64,000 nucleotides of DNA from Callipepla californica brunnescens. Lineage: Eukaryota; Chordata; Aves; Galliformes; Odontophoridae. Location: positions 23,037,105 to 23,101,104 of the forward strand of contig JALIRH010000006.1 of assembly GCA_023055505.1 (NCBI GenBank), written 5' to 3'. The number at the start of each line of letters is the position of its first letter. The first letter of the stretch is position 1. Positions 1 through 13,200 of this stretch are shown here, piece after piece. The notes below the pieces were generated by a model. The model did not search any database. It was not told where the DNA came from and saw only the letters and a list, made by a program, of their open reading frames with translations. The position numbers and the translations under genes were made by a program.

Positions 1-485
1 AATAGTATTAAAATGTAGTGTTTTTAAAATATTTAACACAAGATGCAGATAGATGCAAGGCATGCATGCATTTTGTCAGTGGGATAAGAATTTGGTAGAG
101 GAAGTTACAATGGACAGTTAAAACTAAAGCAGTAGGAAACCAGAGACTACTTACAACCATTTACTGCTCAGTCTTAAAGAGTAATCAAATACTGAAAATG
201 TTTGCTTGGAATGGAAGACACATTTTGAAGAGTTTCTAAAGCTTGATATGAAACGTAAGAACTTCTCTCTAACACATTCATAAAGCAGTGTAAAGTCTGT
301 TTGTTTTCAGATGTGACCACTGCTGTTTGTTTTGAAAAACATTTCTGTAACAATGCTTTTCTTTTATTTCATTTTGTAAATCTTTGTAAGTTGTCTGTGG
401 GGGAGACATTGTTTAATGCTTTTTCTTAATGGTTTATTACAGTCATTGAATCATAGAGCTTACAAAAGTTTCTTGATACTTAGGG

Positions 486-507
486 TTTTTTTTTGTTTTT
501 TTTTTTT
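486..507. repeat. T-rich run
   Basis: Nine T, one G and twelve T in a row. It is a simple low-complexity tract in intronic DNA with no adjacent repeat that would mark it as a retroposon tail. Confidence 0.8.
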
Positions 508-876
508 AAATCAACCTAATAGCTCACTAACTCATTAGTACAGATATTTACAAAGTTCTTATGATACTGTCTAGTAGCTTTATTGATAATTTAGTAGAAT
601 GTTTAGTAGAAACATTGATAAAGTAAAGTATTGCTCAGGATGTAATAAATAAAGCTTGCCTTTTGTTTTGCATCATTCTCCATGAGAAAGTAATTGTGCC
701 ACTGTATGCACAAAGTGCTTCCAGCATAGTATTACTATCTATTCTGTTTTGGTAAAGGAACAAATCTAAGATGAACAGCTGCTATTCAAAACATGCAAAC
801 AAAAAAATCTGTAGCTTTTAGTTTTTGCCTTCATGGTGTGCTTGGAAAGTGTTTAGCAATATAGTACATTAAATAG

Positions 877-892
877 AAAAAAAAAAAAAAAA
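877..892. repeat. A16 homopolymer
   Basis: Sixteen consecutive A in unique AT-rich sequence. It could be a tail remnant of a retroposed copy, but no recognisable element precedes it. Confidence 0.8.
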
Positions 893-3800
893 GCTGACAT
901 TCAAATACTTGATTGGTGAAAAGTAGAAGGAAATTAAAATATGAGACCAAACTGTAGCAGCTACACCTGCCAGATTAAAGGGATATCTGTAAAGGCTTTA
1001 GATTTCTTTATATCACAACTTAGAGCAGGCATACTGTCTCTAATTCTAAACATCTTGTATATTGGCTTTTTACACATCACTGTCAGTTAAGTATGATTTT
1101 CTCATTCCTTTTGATAGCATAACATAGACTAGGGTTCTGTCTGAAAAATATACACCAAATTTCGGAAACAGATTTGAATTCTGATTATTGTATTCCAAAA
1201 AGTGTAAAATTGGCTGGTTAGCTCTAAAGCATGTATATAGTGCTCGTTTTTAATGCAGATGCTTAATTAAGTAAATCTGAAACTATTTTAATGTGGTTCA
1301 GTTAAGTTATGATATTCTACCTGTGCAGTCACTGTATCAAGGCATGTTTTAAAGGGGAAGGTGAGTAGTAGGAAGATGAGAACATACATTGACATATTTA
1401 CTAAAGGGAAAAACCATCTCTGAAAAATTTAACTATAAAGTTTGTCCTATCTCAGAGTCATCAAGTCACAGAATGACTGAAAATCTGTAGTAGCAGTGCT
1501 TCAAATATTTGTATTGTATTTAGGATAATTAGTACTGGATAAAGAACTGAGTCTAGCTGCACGGAGTTACTTCCTTTAATTCTCTTTTTTTGAACACAAG
1601 TATATTTTAGGTTCCTCTGAGTCTTCAGAAGATTTTTACTCTGAAAAACTTGCCCACCACATTTCGTTAATTGCATTTGTCTTGCATAAGTATGTCTTTA
1701 CATTTTTGTTTCTCCTTTCCATGTTGAAGTGCCTGTCAGCCTCCAAGTTAAGGATTTGCTCCTTAGCTGTTAGTCAGGTGCCAGTTTTGAAGCTGTGCAT
1801 GATCACAGTTTTCAGCATGAGCTGAAGTTTCTCAGAACAAGCACATTAATAATGAATTACTTTAAATTCACTGCAACAAAAATTAACAATCTATCACAGT
1901 AATTGAAATAGTATGATTTACAATAGTTTAAGGCTGTTAATGTAGAGATTAATTACAAGGAAAATATTAGTTAATTCATCCACAATTTGCAACAGTCTTT
2001 GGTTTTACACAGGATTATAAATGCATTATCTTACTGGAATGAAATACTTGAATGAAGGGAAGCTTAATATTCAGTAGTGTAGTTTATTTCTGCTTCATAA
2101 TTTATGGGGATTCATTCTGCATGTTAACTTTTGTAATTGCTTAAGTTACCTGCCATTTTTTTTTTCCTCTTTCATTTATTTCATTTCATTGCCTTCTCAA
2201 AGGTATTTCTTTTGATGCTAGATAGCAAGTGAACACATATATACAGAGTTACCTAGCTCTCTAAAGCTGCATATTATACCTGGAATGTTTGAAGTTTTAC
2301 TTCAAGATATCCATGGTAGGCTCTTGAATGTTGAATTAATTAGAAACCAGTCTATTTAACTGTGCTACCTAAATGGTTTCTTTAATGTGCACGCTTGTTT
2401 CATGTAAATGAGAAAGCAAAACCTGGAGTGAAGCCTGGATTATTTATCTGCCCTGACATTGTCTAACCAGTAAAATTTTGGGGAAACTCATGCCACTTAC
2501 GTATATGAACTCAGATTTTTCAGTTAATTAAGTTCATTTTTCACCTGTAGTTTAATTCTTGACACTATATGATTGTGATCTTAAAGACAATCTCACCAGA
2601 AATGACCCAAAAAGGAAACTTTAGAGATACTCTCTAGATTAAGAGACTTGTTTCCATTCAATTCTGTATTATTAGAAACAGGAAAGCCAGGTTAGGCAAT
2701 ATGTACAAGATCAGCTGATGTTATTTTTGTCTAAATCATGCTATTAAATCTCATTTTTTCAAGATGGCACAAAATTGAATGGATGATTATTCTACCTGCC
2801 TGTGTTCAAGTTCAGATACAGAAAACAGTGATCATTGCAGTTTTTAGTAAAAAGATTATTTATGTGAATTTCTTTTAATAGCATTTACATTTTTACAAAC
2901 TTCAAACAAAACAAAACTTCATATTAAAATATTGTGAAGAAATTCAGTTTTCTTGAATATGTATAATGGAAGAAAAATGCATGCTTGCATCTCTCACTGT
3001 TGTGAAAGTTTTCAAACCCTGTTGTGGTATGATTGTGACATTTGACATGATTTTTCGGTGCTCCCATTACCAAATGAATTTTTATTTTTTATTTTCCAGT
3101 ATTGTTTGCTTTGATTTTATTTCATGCAATTGATCAAGGATTAATTTTTCATGGCTACTTGTTTTTCTTCCAATTATTTCCCAGTCCATTTAGTGATCAG
3201 CACCTCTTGAAGTTTAGTGCAAGATCTAGCTATGTATTGATATGTCCATCTGCCTATCTATTTAAAAGCTATAGACTCCCAAGTAATGGAATACTGGACT
3301 TTAATCTCTTTATTGGACTTTAATTTTTCACTGTGCAATGGGAGTTTCTGCAATATTCAGGTGCAAGTTTGATTCAGACATTTAATTATCAACAGATCTT
3401 GGTATTGGAATTTAGTCTCTTGATCCTGAATGTTTGTGGACTTGTACTGTGAACTTCAGGAGTAGTACATTTTTACTGCTTGTAAAGAGAAATTCAGGCA
3501 GATCTTTCTGCAGAATTACTTTCTGTTCTACTAATAATATTTTACCTTTCTTAATCAGTGAATTTGCAGAAATAGTTACCCTTTTCTCCCTGGCTGCAGC
3601 TGCATGATCAAGTCTGTGCTGCAGTCACAGATTTGTACATTAGAGCTTTACACTATATTTAACAATTGTCATCTGTTCCCAAAACAGCTAGGTGTTTCAG
3701 GCTTCATATTATTTTTCTGATTGCTGTAAGGAACACATGGATCAGAGGCCTCCATACCTTTTTGAAATTCCTGAGATCCAAAAGAATTAGAAAACATAAT

Positions 3801-5379
3801 ACTCAGGCTCTGTTGATTATCTTTGCTTTAAGTAGTTAGTTCTTTAGAAAAAAAAAATGCCCATGAGTGAGATACCTCTGCAGAAGATTAAAATTACTTT
3901 AACAAAACAAGATGCAGAGAACATGGAATTACATTATCTGTAACAGCAGAGGCCGATGACCTAGCAAAATATTTCCCAGCCTGCTTCCTACTAATACATT
4001 CTAGCTGCAAGAGATTAAAATATTTATCTAGATAGGGTCAGTAGCATTTATTTTTGTGGGTATTCTTAAGAATGTTTTTCTTAGAGCATCAAACAAGTAT
4101 CAAATAATCCAATTCAGTTGGCATTTGTATGTGTGAGATATTTTATCATTCTGGCCAAACTGCTTCAGTCACTTTCAGTGCATCAAGGTTATCACATCAG
4201 AGCATTTCACAGTACAGAGTGCTCAAAAAACAAATGCCAAATTCTTTATCAGTTCGCTTGTTCTGCATTACTAAACTGAGCCACAGTTACAGAAACCATG
4301 GAACTGAAACACAGGAAATTTTTAACCTCAGAATATTCAAGTATTAAAAGAGCACGGTAGAAGACAGTGGCAGAAAGCAGTAACCATTTGAACACTGTTA
4401 CAGCCTTAATTTTGGCTTAGCACAATTAGCATCAAACGAGCATCTGTAGAGTCAGTTTTCAAAAGTAATTGTCCACAGAAGTGTAATGTTAATTATGAAT
4501 TGAGTATGATAATGATAATTCATTCCAGTATGCAATCAGTTCTGTTTCTTTCTTTTGTTACTGCTGCCCAATACTTTTTCTGCTCTTTGATCTGTATTTA
4601 GATAAATTGTATGGGGTTTTAATACTAGGACGCCAGAGTTATTAGTGCAAAAATCATCTACAGAATTCAAAGTTTGATGTGAAATGAGAGAGTATCAGTC
4701 TTTTACATTACTGAAGAAGTACATACATGTGCAGTAGGTAAGAGTCCTGGGAGCTATTGACATGAGTAAAATGACATATAGCACAAATTTTTATTAATAA
4801 ATCAATGGAGCAAAGATGTGTGCAATTTCTTGTTAATTTGGGACTATATTGGGAGTTTTCTATATGGTGGAAACTGGTGATCTCTGGATAGCTGTGGATA
4901 GTCTACTGGTATATACATTATTATTGTTTTTTTTTAGCTTAATAATTCTGTAACCTAAGGTGTTTCAAAGCTGGATACTGGAGAAAATACTTTTAGAACC
5001 ATGGTAAAAGAAACAAAAAGCTCCCCTTATAACGCCTCTTTAGATCCATGATGTACTGGGTAAAAGAAGGCTGTTTTGCAGCATATGTTAGAGGAGAAAT
5101 TCATATTTTGTAGTAGGACATTTAATATAGTTGAAATGACTTAAACATAAAAGATTCTAAATGGAAGTTTGAGAATTTTACAAGTTAATATTAATCTTTT
5201 TATAGAATTCCTTTGCTTTTTCTGAAAAAGGAATTGTAGGGTGAATAACCCAAAAGAGTAGTATTCAGAGAAAATAGTGAGGAAGATGGTATATTTTGCT
5301 AGGCTTATCTGGATGGTAAACAGACAACCAGTAAATAAAGAGAGGCTCACCTTTTCCAGATGGTTGAGGTTTGCTGATA

Positions 5380-5612
5380 ATTCCACAGGGGGGGGATCTC
5401 CAACAAGAGATCCTTCCCCAGTGGTGGTCAGCCCTTAAATGGGATCAGGGAGAGGTGCAGCCAGACTCCACTTGTTTGGGTCGTAGGTGCATTGCCTTCA
5501 CCTGTGCTTCTGCGGCTGACTCAGTGTTCACCTCAGGTGACCAATCAGTGGTTCAGGCCATGATTCAGCAGTTCCCATACAAGAATACAGTTCTTGGTTT
5601 TATTTGTTGTTC
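5380..5612. repeat. GC-richer unclassified block, possible interspersed repeat
   Basis: This roughly 230-bp block is clearly richer in G and C than the AT-rich DNA on both sides and has abrupt edges. It opens with a G8 run followed by a short inverted repeat (GGATCTC, six bases, GAGATCC at 5394-5413). The composition and edges suggest an inserted element, for example a fragment of a bird LTR or other dispersed repeat, but I cannot name a family. An 85-codon open frame runs through it without recognisable motifs. It could also be a conserved non-coding island. Confidence 0.35.
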
Positions 5613-6059
5613 CTCTGTTTTGACATAATATTAGTATTCACTACATCTTTAGTTTTGTCTACATGGATGATCTTTGTTTCCCGTCCTTGCATCCATTGAA
5701 ATTACCTACTGGGTAATCTACTGGGGTAATTGTTCATTTTGTTTCCTTTTACATGCATTTTGCAATTGTTTTTGTTTTTTTTTCCCTAAATCATGTGTAT
5801 CCAAGTTAGATTCAGATTTTGTTTTGCTATGCAACTAATAAAACTGACTTCTTTGCAGCGAGATTATTTCCATAACCTGTATTATTTTGTGTTAACTTTG
5901 CATTCTCATATCAATGAAAACTACTAATTTGCTTCTGCTATTCAAAAAGTTATAGGTGTGATTCCATAATATGAGAATTCAGTATGACTGTTAAGCACGT
6001 CATTGTTTTATAACAATCTCATTTTACCTTTTTAATTTTTTTAATTTTTTTTTTTTTTA

Positions 6060-6087
6060 TATTTGATCTTTGTCAAAAGATCAAATA
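6060..6087. repeat. perfect inverted repeat, 12-bp arms, 4-nt loop
   Basis: TATTTGATCTTT (6060-6071) is followed by GTCA and then its exact reverse complement AAAGATCAAATA (6076-6087). It sits directly after a long T-rich run (about 6030-6058). A hairpin in DNA or RNA is possible; no function is shown by the sequence. Confidence 0.85.
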
Positions 6088-9000
6088 AACTTTGAAGTTT
6101 TTTGTTTGTTTTTTCTTATCTTGTTATTTGAACAAACGTTCTTTGGGTGTTGTTGTCATATGAGGCTTAGAAAAAAAACAATTCAAGAACATTGCATGCT
6201 GTCTTGAATAAGGTTGCAGCTAAATTTTCAAACCTTTCTTTGACTTCCTGTTGAGGAATGCCTGGTAACTTCACTTGACTTTTGAGAGAGAGACTGTAGA
6301 AAGGAAATGGGGAAAAGAAAAAGAAGCCTTTTCTAGTACGACTTTATTCCCTTTTTCGTGTCAGTGATTGTAACAATGTAAAGGTCAAGCACAAATTAAT
6401 TTTCAGTTCTCTGATTAACTGGCTGAAACCATCTTTTTGTCTTCGCATTTTTATTTTTCTCATAATTGTCAGTTAAACAAAGTATAAACATTGCTCTTGT
6501 ATTGCATATGTACCTTGCTGTTGAGGAACATGAACAATAAATTTCTGTAATTCTGACTTTGAGGTTTGATGTGTTACCATATTAGGGAAATACGCAGTAA
6601 AATATAAGCTGACACTGGAGTTTGATATCATAACTGACTTTTACCATTGCACGTAAACAAAGTAATTATTCTAAATCATACCATCACTTTCAGCCAGATA
6701 ACCACTAAAATCACTGCACAGTGGTTTCCTGAAAATGCCACAATCCTTCAACTGCCAAATTAAGCCTAGGGAGAACAACTATCAGTAGTGCCTGCACAGT
6801 TATGTAGAGAGATACGCCCTGAACCAAGTGAAAAGATATTCTGGAAGAACAGTAACCTTTCCCATGATGTGTGCATTTTCCATTACATTTCTGACACAAA
6901 ATGCTGTGAAATGATTTAATGGTGACATTTTGTTTTGCTGACTTTCCCTTTTCTCATTAAAAGGAAACAAAAGTTAGGTTAGGAAGGTAGAGGAAGGGTG
7001 GCCAAGCATTTGAATTCTATTACAGGAATCACTGTTCTCTTAAAGACAAAAACAAAGCCATTCTATGTCCATTGTTTCTCATATTGAATTTTACTGATTG
7101 TGGGGGGAGGGAAATGTGTGTATCTCCAGCAGCAATATTGAACGCCTTGTTCTGTAAAGTTAATTCATGTTGTTGCTCTGCAGTAATTGCATGCGAAGTA
7201 TGATAATTCAGTAAAACATCCTTTCTAATTAGTGATCACAGAGACCTTATACATGAGCTATACAGCACAGTGCACTTATTTCTGCATGACATTTTTGATA
7301 TTTATTATTATAAATTGTTGGAGAAGAGAGCAAAGTATGAGCAACTATAGTACACTGAAAGGTCAGCATTGTCACTTGGAAATGGATAGGTTCGTATGGA
7401 GTGAGAAAGCTACTGCCCATCGATATCATACAGCATCTAAGCTAATAAATGTAAGCATAGTTGAACAGGAAATATTACTTGTCTGAAGTGTGGTTCCTGC
7501 ATCCTTTTGAAACTAATGAAAAACCTTGCTTCTGTCTAGCCCAGTGTACAATGTCATCCTTGAAAACCAAAGATTTTGTTTTTGTTTTATTTTCTTTCTC
7601 TCACCCAGTTATAATGTGTTGGATAGTTATTGCTGCCCTTGTAAGTCATTAGGTTTCCCTGTGGGGGCACTGGAAAATAAACTTAAGAGATGCAGTTGTC
7701 CAGTGACTTGCAAGAAATAAACACAGGTGTTGGAGCATGTTTGCTGTCATTTTATTTATTGTCCAGTCAAGAAGTCAGAATATTCTTTTGTAATTTCTGA
7801 GCAGAGAGCCTCAGTTCTTTAATTGAAATGTAAAATGAAAATAATGTATTCAATTTAACTATTTGTAGTTAAAAGTGAACGGCGACAACTAACCCTGCAC
7901 TTTGAAGCTAGTATGTGTAGTTGGGTGTAGCTTTGGAAAACTAATATCTAAAAGCATTTTCATGAAAACTTCAGCATCCTACATATGATAAAATGTGTTT
8001 GGTGAGGTGTTTATCAGAGGGAATTTTAATGATAATGATAGCCAAGTGGGTATTGATATTTGAAGTGTTGCTCAGTTTTAGCTGATAGAAGTAAATGCAA
8101 GGATAATTCAGTGATACCAGTGGACTGATAGTTAACTTAGGCATTATTTGAATATTTTTTTATAAACTTTTCTCAATTAATTGAAAAAATCAAAATGTAT
8201 ATAACCTAATTGATAAAAATTTGTTGCCGTTTATTTGACAGCAATATCCAAAGAATAATTTCATATCTGTTTCTTACAAAAGGAAATTAAAAATGAAATA
8301 TGTGTGATGTAGTTGTTTTGGCAGTTTTTAGCTGTTTGCAATTTCATACAGCAATAAAAACTAGTAGTAGCAGTACCAAAATTGCATAGCAGAAAGTTGA
8401 TTATAATTTGGTAAGGGAATGCTGTATGAATAAAAGTGCATACTTCAGTCTAAACTACAAGTAAGTTTTATCCTTGGATTTAAAAATCTCATAAATTTGA
8501 AGACCTTTCTGAAGAGTTCTTGTTACTGAAATTCAGTGACAAATTATACCTGATCCTGATGTTGTTACCTAGGGAAATAAAGGGAGAGGAGTTAAATCTT
8601 CTCTTTCAATAGTATGTTGCTTTTATGCCTTTCCAAGCCTCAAAATGGATGTCTCTTTGGATCCTGTGATACGGACCACTTATTTCTTATCCTGTCTCTG
8701 CTCAGCAATTAAGACAAATAGAATATAAAAGAGAATGGATGAGATTCTTGTGCGTTTTTCCATCTAACACAGTGCATGCTGATTAGTATAACCACAAGGG
8801 AGCACAGGCTTGTTGTTTGTGTTTGGTAAAAGGCAATTAAAATAAACTCTGTCTTTATGACCTTAACAGTGAGTTTCAGAATTTCAGTGGACTTCTCCTT
8901 TCTACTCTGAGAACTGTTTTGGATATGACTTCCTAAGGGGGTGTTTTTTTTGCATTACTGTTCAATGACGCTGAGATTTGGAGAACCAAGGATGAAGCTG

Positions 9001-9734
9001 TTTGTCAGTGGTACACAGTGTAACCTAAAAATCCACTTTGAAAAGAAAGAAACGAGTTTTGAAGATATTCAAAAAGAAAAACAAAGTACGTAATGTGATA
9101 AATTTTGGCAAGGATAGCCTTACTTGATAAGTTTTGAAGACTTTAATAATAAATGACAGATAAAGAGAGCAATTTCTAGATTTTTCTGGCTTGATGAAGA
9201 CTAAGTAATTGTAACAGCCAAGCATATGAGTCTATAGAGGGGTGTTATGAAATTCATTTGAGGAGAAGATGCTTAATGTCCAATTTAAAAGAAATGTTAT
9301 ATCTGCTGAGATTTTAGGTTTTGCTTATGTAAAATCAGTATTGCTAGTTTTAGTAGTTGGAGCTGTGTTCATCAGTTTAGTATTTAATTAACATTTTTTG
9401 CATTTTGGAGAGTTTATGTCATTACTGGTATATGAAAAGCAGCAACTTGATATCTTAAGATGTAAAGCAGATGAAATGGGGGAAAAGTGTTATTTTATAA
9501 CCAGTCATAGTAAAACTGTTGAAATTTACATAAAAACAGCCTGTCGTCTGCTGGTACCTACTGACAGTTCTTTTAATAATGCTGGCTGTGAAAAAGAGAT
9601 AAGAAAACCAGCGGGCTTTTAAAACTCCAGTGGTAATCTTAGTTTTTCACATTAAAGAACAATAAGTAAACTGTAGGACTTTAATTTTCTTCAGTTCTGA
9701 AAGGCTTTTTTTTTTTTTTGCTTTTATTAGGAGC

Positions 9735-10260
9735 TGAATCACAGAACAGCTGTGATTGGAAGAAACCTTTAGAACTGGTCCCCAGCCCCTTGCTCAGAGC
9801 AAGGTCAGCCAGGCAGGGGCTGGCTGGGTTTTCAGTACCTCTATGGATGGAGTTTCTGCAGCTTCTTGTTTTTTTTGTTGTTTTTTTTTTTGACCTTCTT
9901 CACAGTCAAGCAGACTAAAAAGCAACAACAATAGAAATATGCTGCTGCTTATGCTAGATTTTTCACCATTGTAAGTTGTGCGTAGTTCCTCTTGCCCTTT
10001 CACTCAGTGTCACCAGGAAGTGTGACTCTCTGTGTCCCTCCCCATAAGGTGTTTATTCACACCAAGGAAATTCCTAATGAGCTTTCTCTTCTTGAGACTG
10101 TGAACAATGTCATCTGTCTCAGATTTCCCTTCTGTGACAGTTGCTCCAGTTCTATTTATTACTGTTGAGGTACTTTTCCTGAGCTCACTCCAGTAAGTCC
10201 GGTGTCTTGTCCTTGGGGAGCTTGGAACTGCACACAGTATTTTACGAATGCTTCGTCCAG
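9735..10260 (-). mobile_element. CR1 LINE 3' fragment, degraded, minus orientation
   Basis: Read on the + strand, the block begins with the reverse complement of a CR1 3' end (AATCACAGAAC, then a TTGGAAG-like motif) and continues through diverged CR1 3' UTR sequence. Near 10080 and 10140-10260 it shows the ORF2 end in reverse: a GAGCTTTCTCTTCTTGAGAC stretch, GCTCCAG, and the segment around CTCCAGTAAGTCC and GGAACTGCACACAGTATT. These follow the CR1 consensus as I know it. A T-rich insertion (about 9867-9893) interrupts the copy. It has no intact reading frame and is a dead copy. The outer edges are approximate. Confidence 0.75.
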
Positions 10261-13200
10261 GAAGAAGCATATAAACTCTCCATCAAAGTAAACCATTCTT
10301 CCCTCGCCCCATTAGTCTTATGTTGTATATGACAGAGAAAATGTAGCCTGTTTCCTTATCTCCAGGAAACAGTAAATAAAATCCCAGCTAATGTTCCAAA
10401 TGTTGTCCCTAGCACAAAGTGCTAGAAGAGAAAGTTGACCCTGGTAATATGGACAGAGAACACAATGGTGGGAGGGGACAGGAGGATTCCTGTCAGTTCC
10501 TATAAGTAAGCCTTGGGATCCTCTCTGGTGGGTAGTGGGTCACCCCCCAGAGTGGGAGCAAGTCTTATAGATGCAAGAGATAGGATTCCTAGTGTCGTTG
10601 CAGACACAGGTGGGATCAGGTGAACTGGCTTTCTGTGGAGGGTCTTAAGAGAGTACTTGTATTTTTTTTTTATTTTTTTTTTCTGATAGGAATCATAGTT
10701 CTTGTTCTGTTGTGAGTTAGCCATTAAATGCCGAGCCAAAAATATTGTGGTTTCTTTTTCACCTTGTATGTAGCTGTACATGTGTATGTAGGTGTGTATA
10801 GATTGTTGTAAGCATATGTGTATGCGTGTAGTGGTTGCTAAAGGTGATTACAAATTGTGAGGCCTGTCGCAGGTTCCTGTGTGCTGTCATTTCGTCTTGA
10901 TTCTTCTCTGAAAGAAAGTGACACATCAGCTTGTGCTGGCCCACTTGATTGCTATATGTTTATAACAGTGTTTTGCGTATGTGTGGGAAAGGAAATTTCA
11001 GTGCAGTTTATAGTACTTGGTAACTAACATTTTATTTTCTGTTGGTCCTTCTTGGTGCAGAAATCTCAAAAGAAAGTCCTTTATTCTGAAACTTGAATTA
11101 ATGACTTATCTGCTTTGTCCTACTTAAATATCTTAGTCTCATTCTAATTATGAAAATAATATCTTACGGTTTCATTCAAAATTAGTTTTACTGTTTCATG
11201 AGATGCTTAAGAAAAATTCCCATTCTCATCATTTCTACATCTAAATTTAATATTAACCCATGAGTATGAAATGATTAATTTTTTTAGTAATGAAGACTGA
11301 TAAAATTCCGAAATGAAGCAGCATGGTATTTTCACTGCAGATTAATTCATATTAAAATTAGTTGAAGTACTCTTTCTCAGTCTGCTACATTTGTAACTGT
11401 TTATTTGAAGATAATATCTTTATAACTTAAAGTGATGACCTTCAAAACATTATTATTGTCAACATAAGAAAGAAAAATGTATCAATTGAAAATGCACTTA
11501 GTATGTAACATTGAATAAGATACTGGAAGAAATGGAAAGCTTGTGTTTCCGGTTAAATATTTCTGTTATTACCTTTTTCAGCATCTTGCATTAATTTGAT
11601 GTTCTCTGTCAGCCCCATAAGTGCAGATGTTTCCAGAGTGCTATTTTTGCTTATGCCATTTCTTAAGATGAATATAACGGTTTTGTTCAAATTGCTAGCA
11701 GAGCTTGGCACCAGAGCTTTGGGAAAATAGTACTTCATCTCTGGATCATTGTATTTGAGGCTTTTTGTCTCTGTTACTGTCACAAAATGTTTTCTGGGGT
11801 TGACTGGAGAAGTCGTTGCTGAATGCCTTTTTGGAAAATTTTTGGAAGCATTTTTAAATTAAAGTTTTCAGTGGTTCTTTTAGAATGTTGGCTTCAGTTC
11901 ACTTCTTACAAATTCATATTACTGTTTATGCTTCTGAAATAGTGCAAGCTACCCACTCTGTTTCTCCAGAGTCATGAATAATGTATAGTATACTTCTATA
12001 CAGTGACTGAGTTATAAAGTGCTTGCTTACAGGCAGTGAAAAGTGAAATGGTGAAATACCCAAATGAAGTGTCCGTAACTGAAACATATCAAAACTTACT
12101 CTGAGGGTTTGTAGCTGGCATTGGAACAGATGAAAATTAGATATGCTAAGCACTAGTGATAATGGTAGTACTGCCCCTCACCCCCTTTTTGTTTCTCACT
12201 ACTTATAATGCTATAATCAAACTAAAAGTTTGTTGTGTCTCTGTTTCACCTTCATTACACTGGATGTTTTCAGGCAAAATTGCTATTTGTTGATCTGTTT
12301 CCGAGATTTAGGCAAGTATATTATCCTATATGCATGTAGGCTTTTAAGTGAATTGAAGAATTTGATCAGAGGCTTCCCTTTCTTTCCCAAGGACAGAAGA
12401 GAAATATATCTGTGTCAGTTTGATGAAATCTGGAATATTGGAGGGAAATGTTTAAGAGTATTGTGAGCAGAACAGATTTCTTGGAACTGCAAGAGGCTTG
12501 TTACAGCTGCTTTTAGATCTGTTGTCCCCTATGTTAATAGTGTACTGTGGGACTACTCAATGTGCTTGTCCTTGCAGTTGCAATACAGTTTGGAACAGAG
12601 AAGTTGGAACCAATAGCTTACTACTGGTATTTGAAGTCTGTTTAATTCAGATCAAACTGGACATGTGTACGTGAGATGAGAATGAAAGGGAGCAGTGAAC
12701 TTGACCAGTGTGTCTCTCCATCTTCTGCATCACTTTGGCCATCTTTTGTCATTGAGAGCTGCAAGCATGATATACCTGAGATAGGTGATTACATATGGTG
12801 AAGATTAGCACATTGCTGGGTTAACCTTGGTTTGAATATCAGAGCAAATGCAGACATCCGACGAATCTTTGAATACAAGCAGTCATTAGTAAGGTGAAGA
12901 TGTTTCAAGCCCTGCTGCTCCTTGAAAGAAGCTGATCCTGATCTTAGTGAATTGCTGTTTTTATTTATTTTTCTTGAGTCAATACCTTTTACTATATCTA
13001 ATCAACAGATTAAATTACGTGTTTTAATTACCTAGCAGTTTGACTTCTTAACATCTTAACCTTGTTTGCTTATTAAAGCCAAGCCAAGCTCATGCAGGTG
13101 TGCTGTATGAAACATGACCTCGAGTTGCAGGTGAATCCATGAGCTGTGTTTGTACAGGTAAAAAGACCGGTACTTACTGCTAAATACAGAGATTGTGGTT

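Noticed and set aside
1327..1358. 32-nt micro-exon between CTACCTGTGCAG and GTGAGTAG
   Set aside because: Splice-like motifs are present, but no frame is recognisable and such pairs are expected by chance in a long intron.
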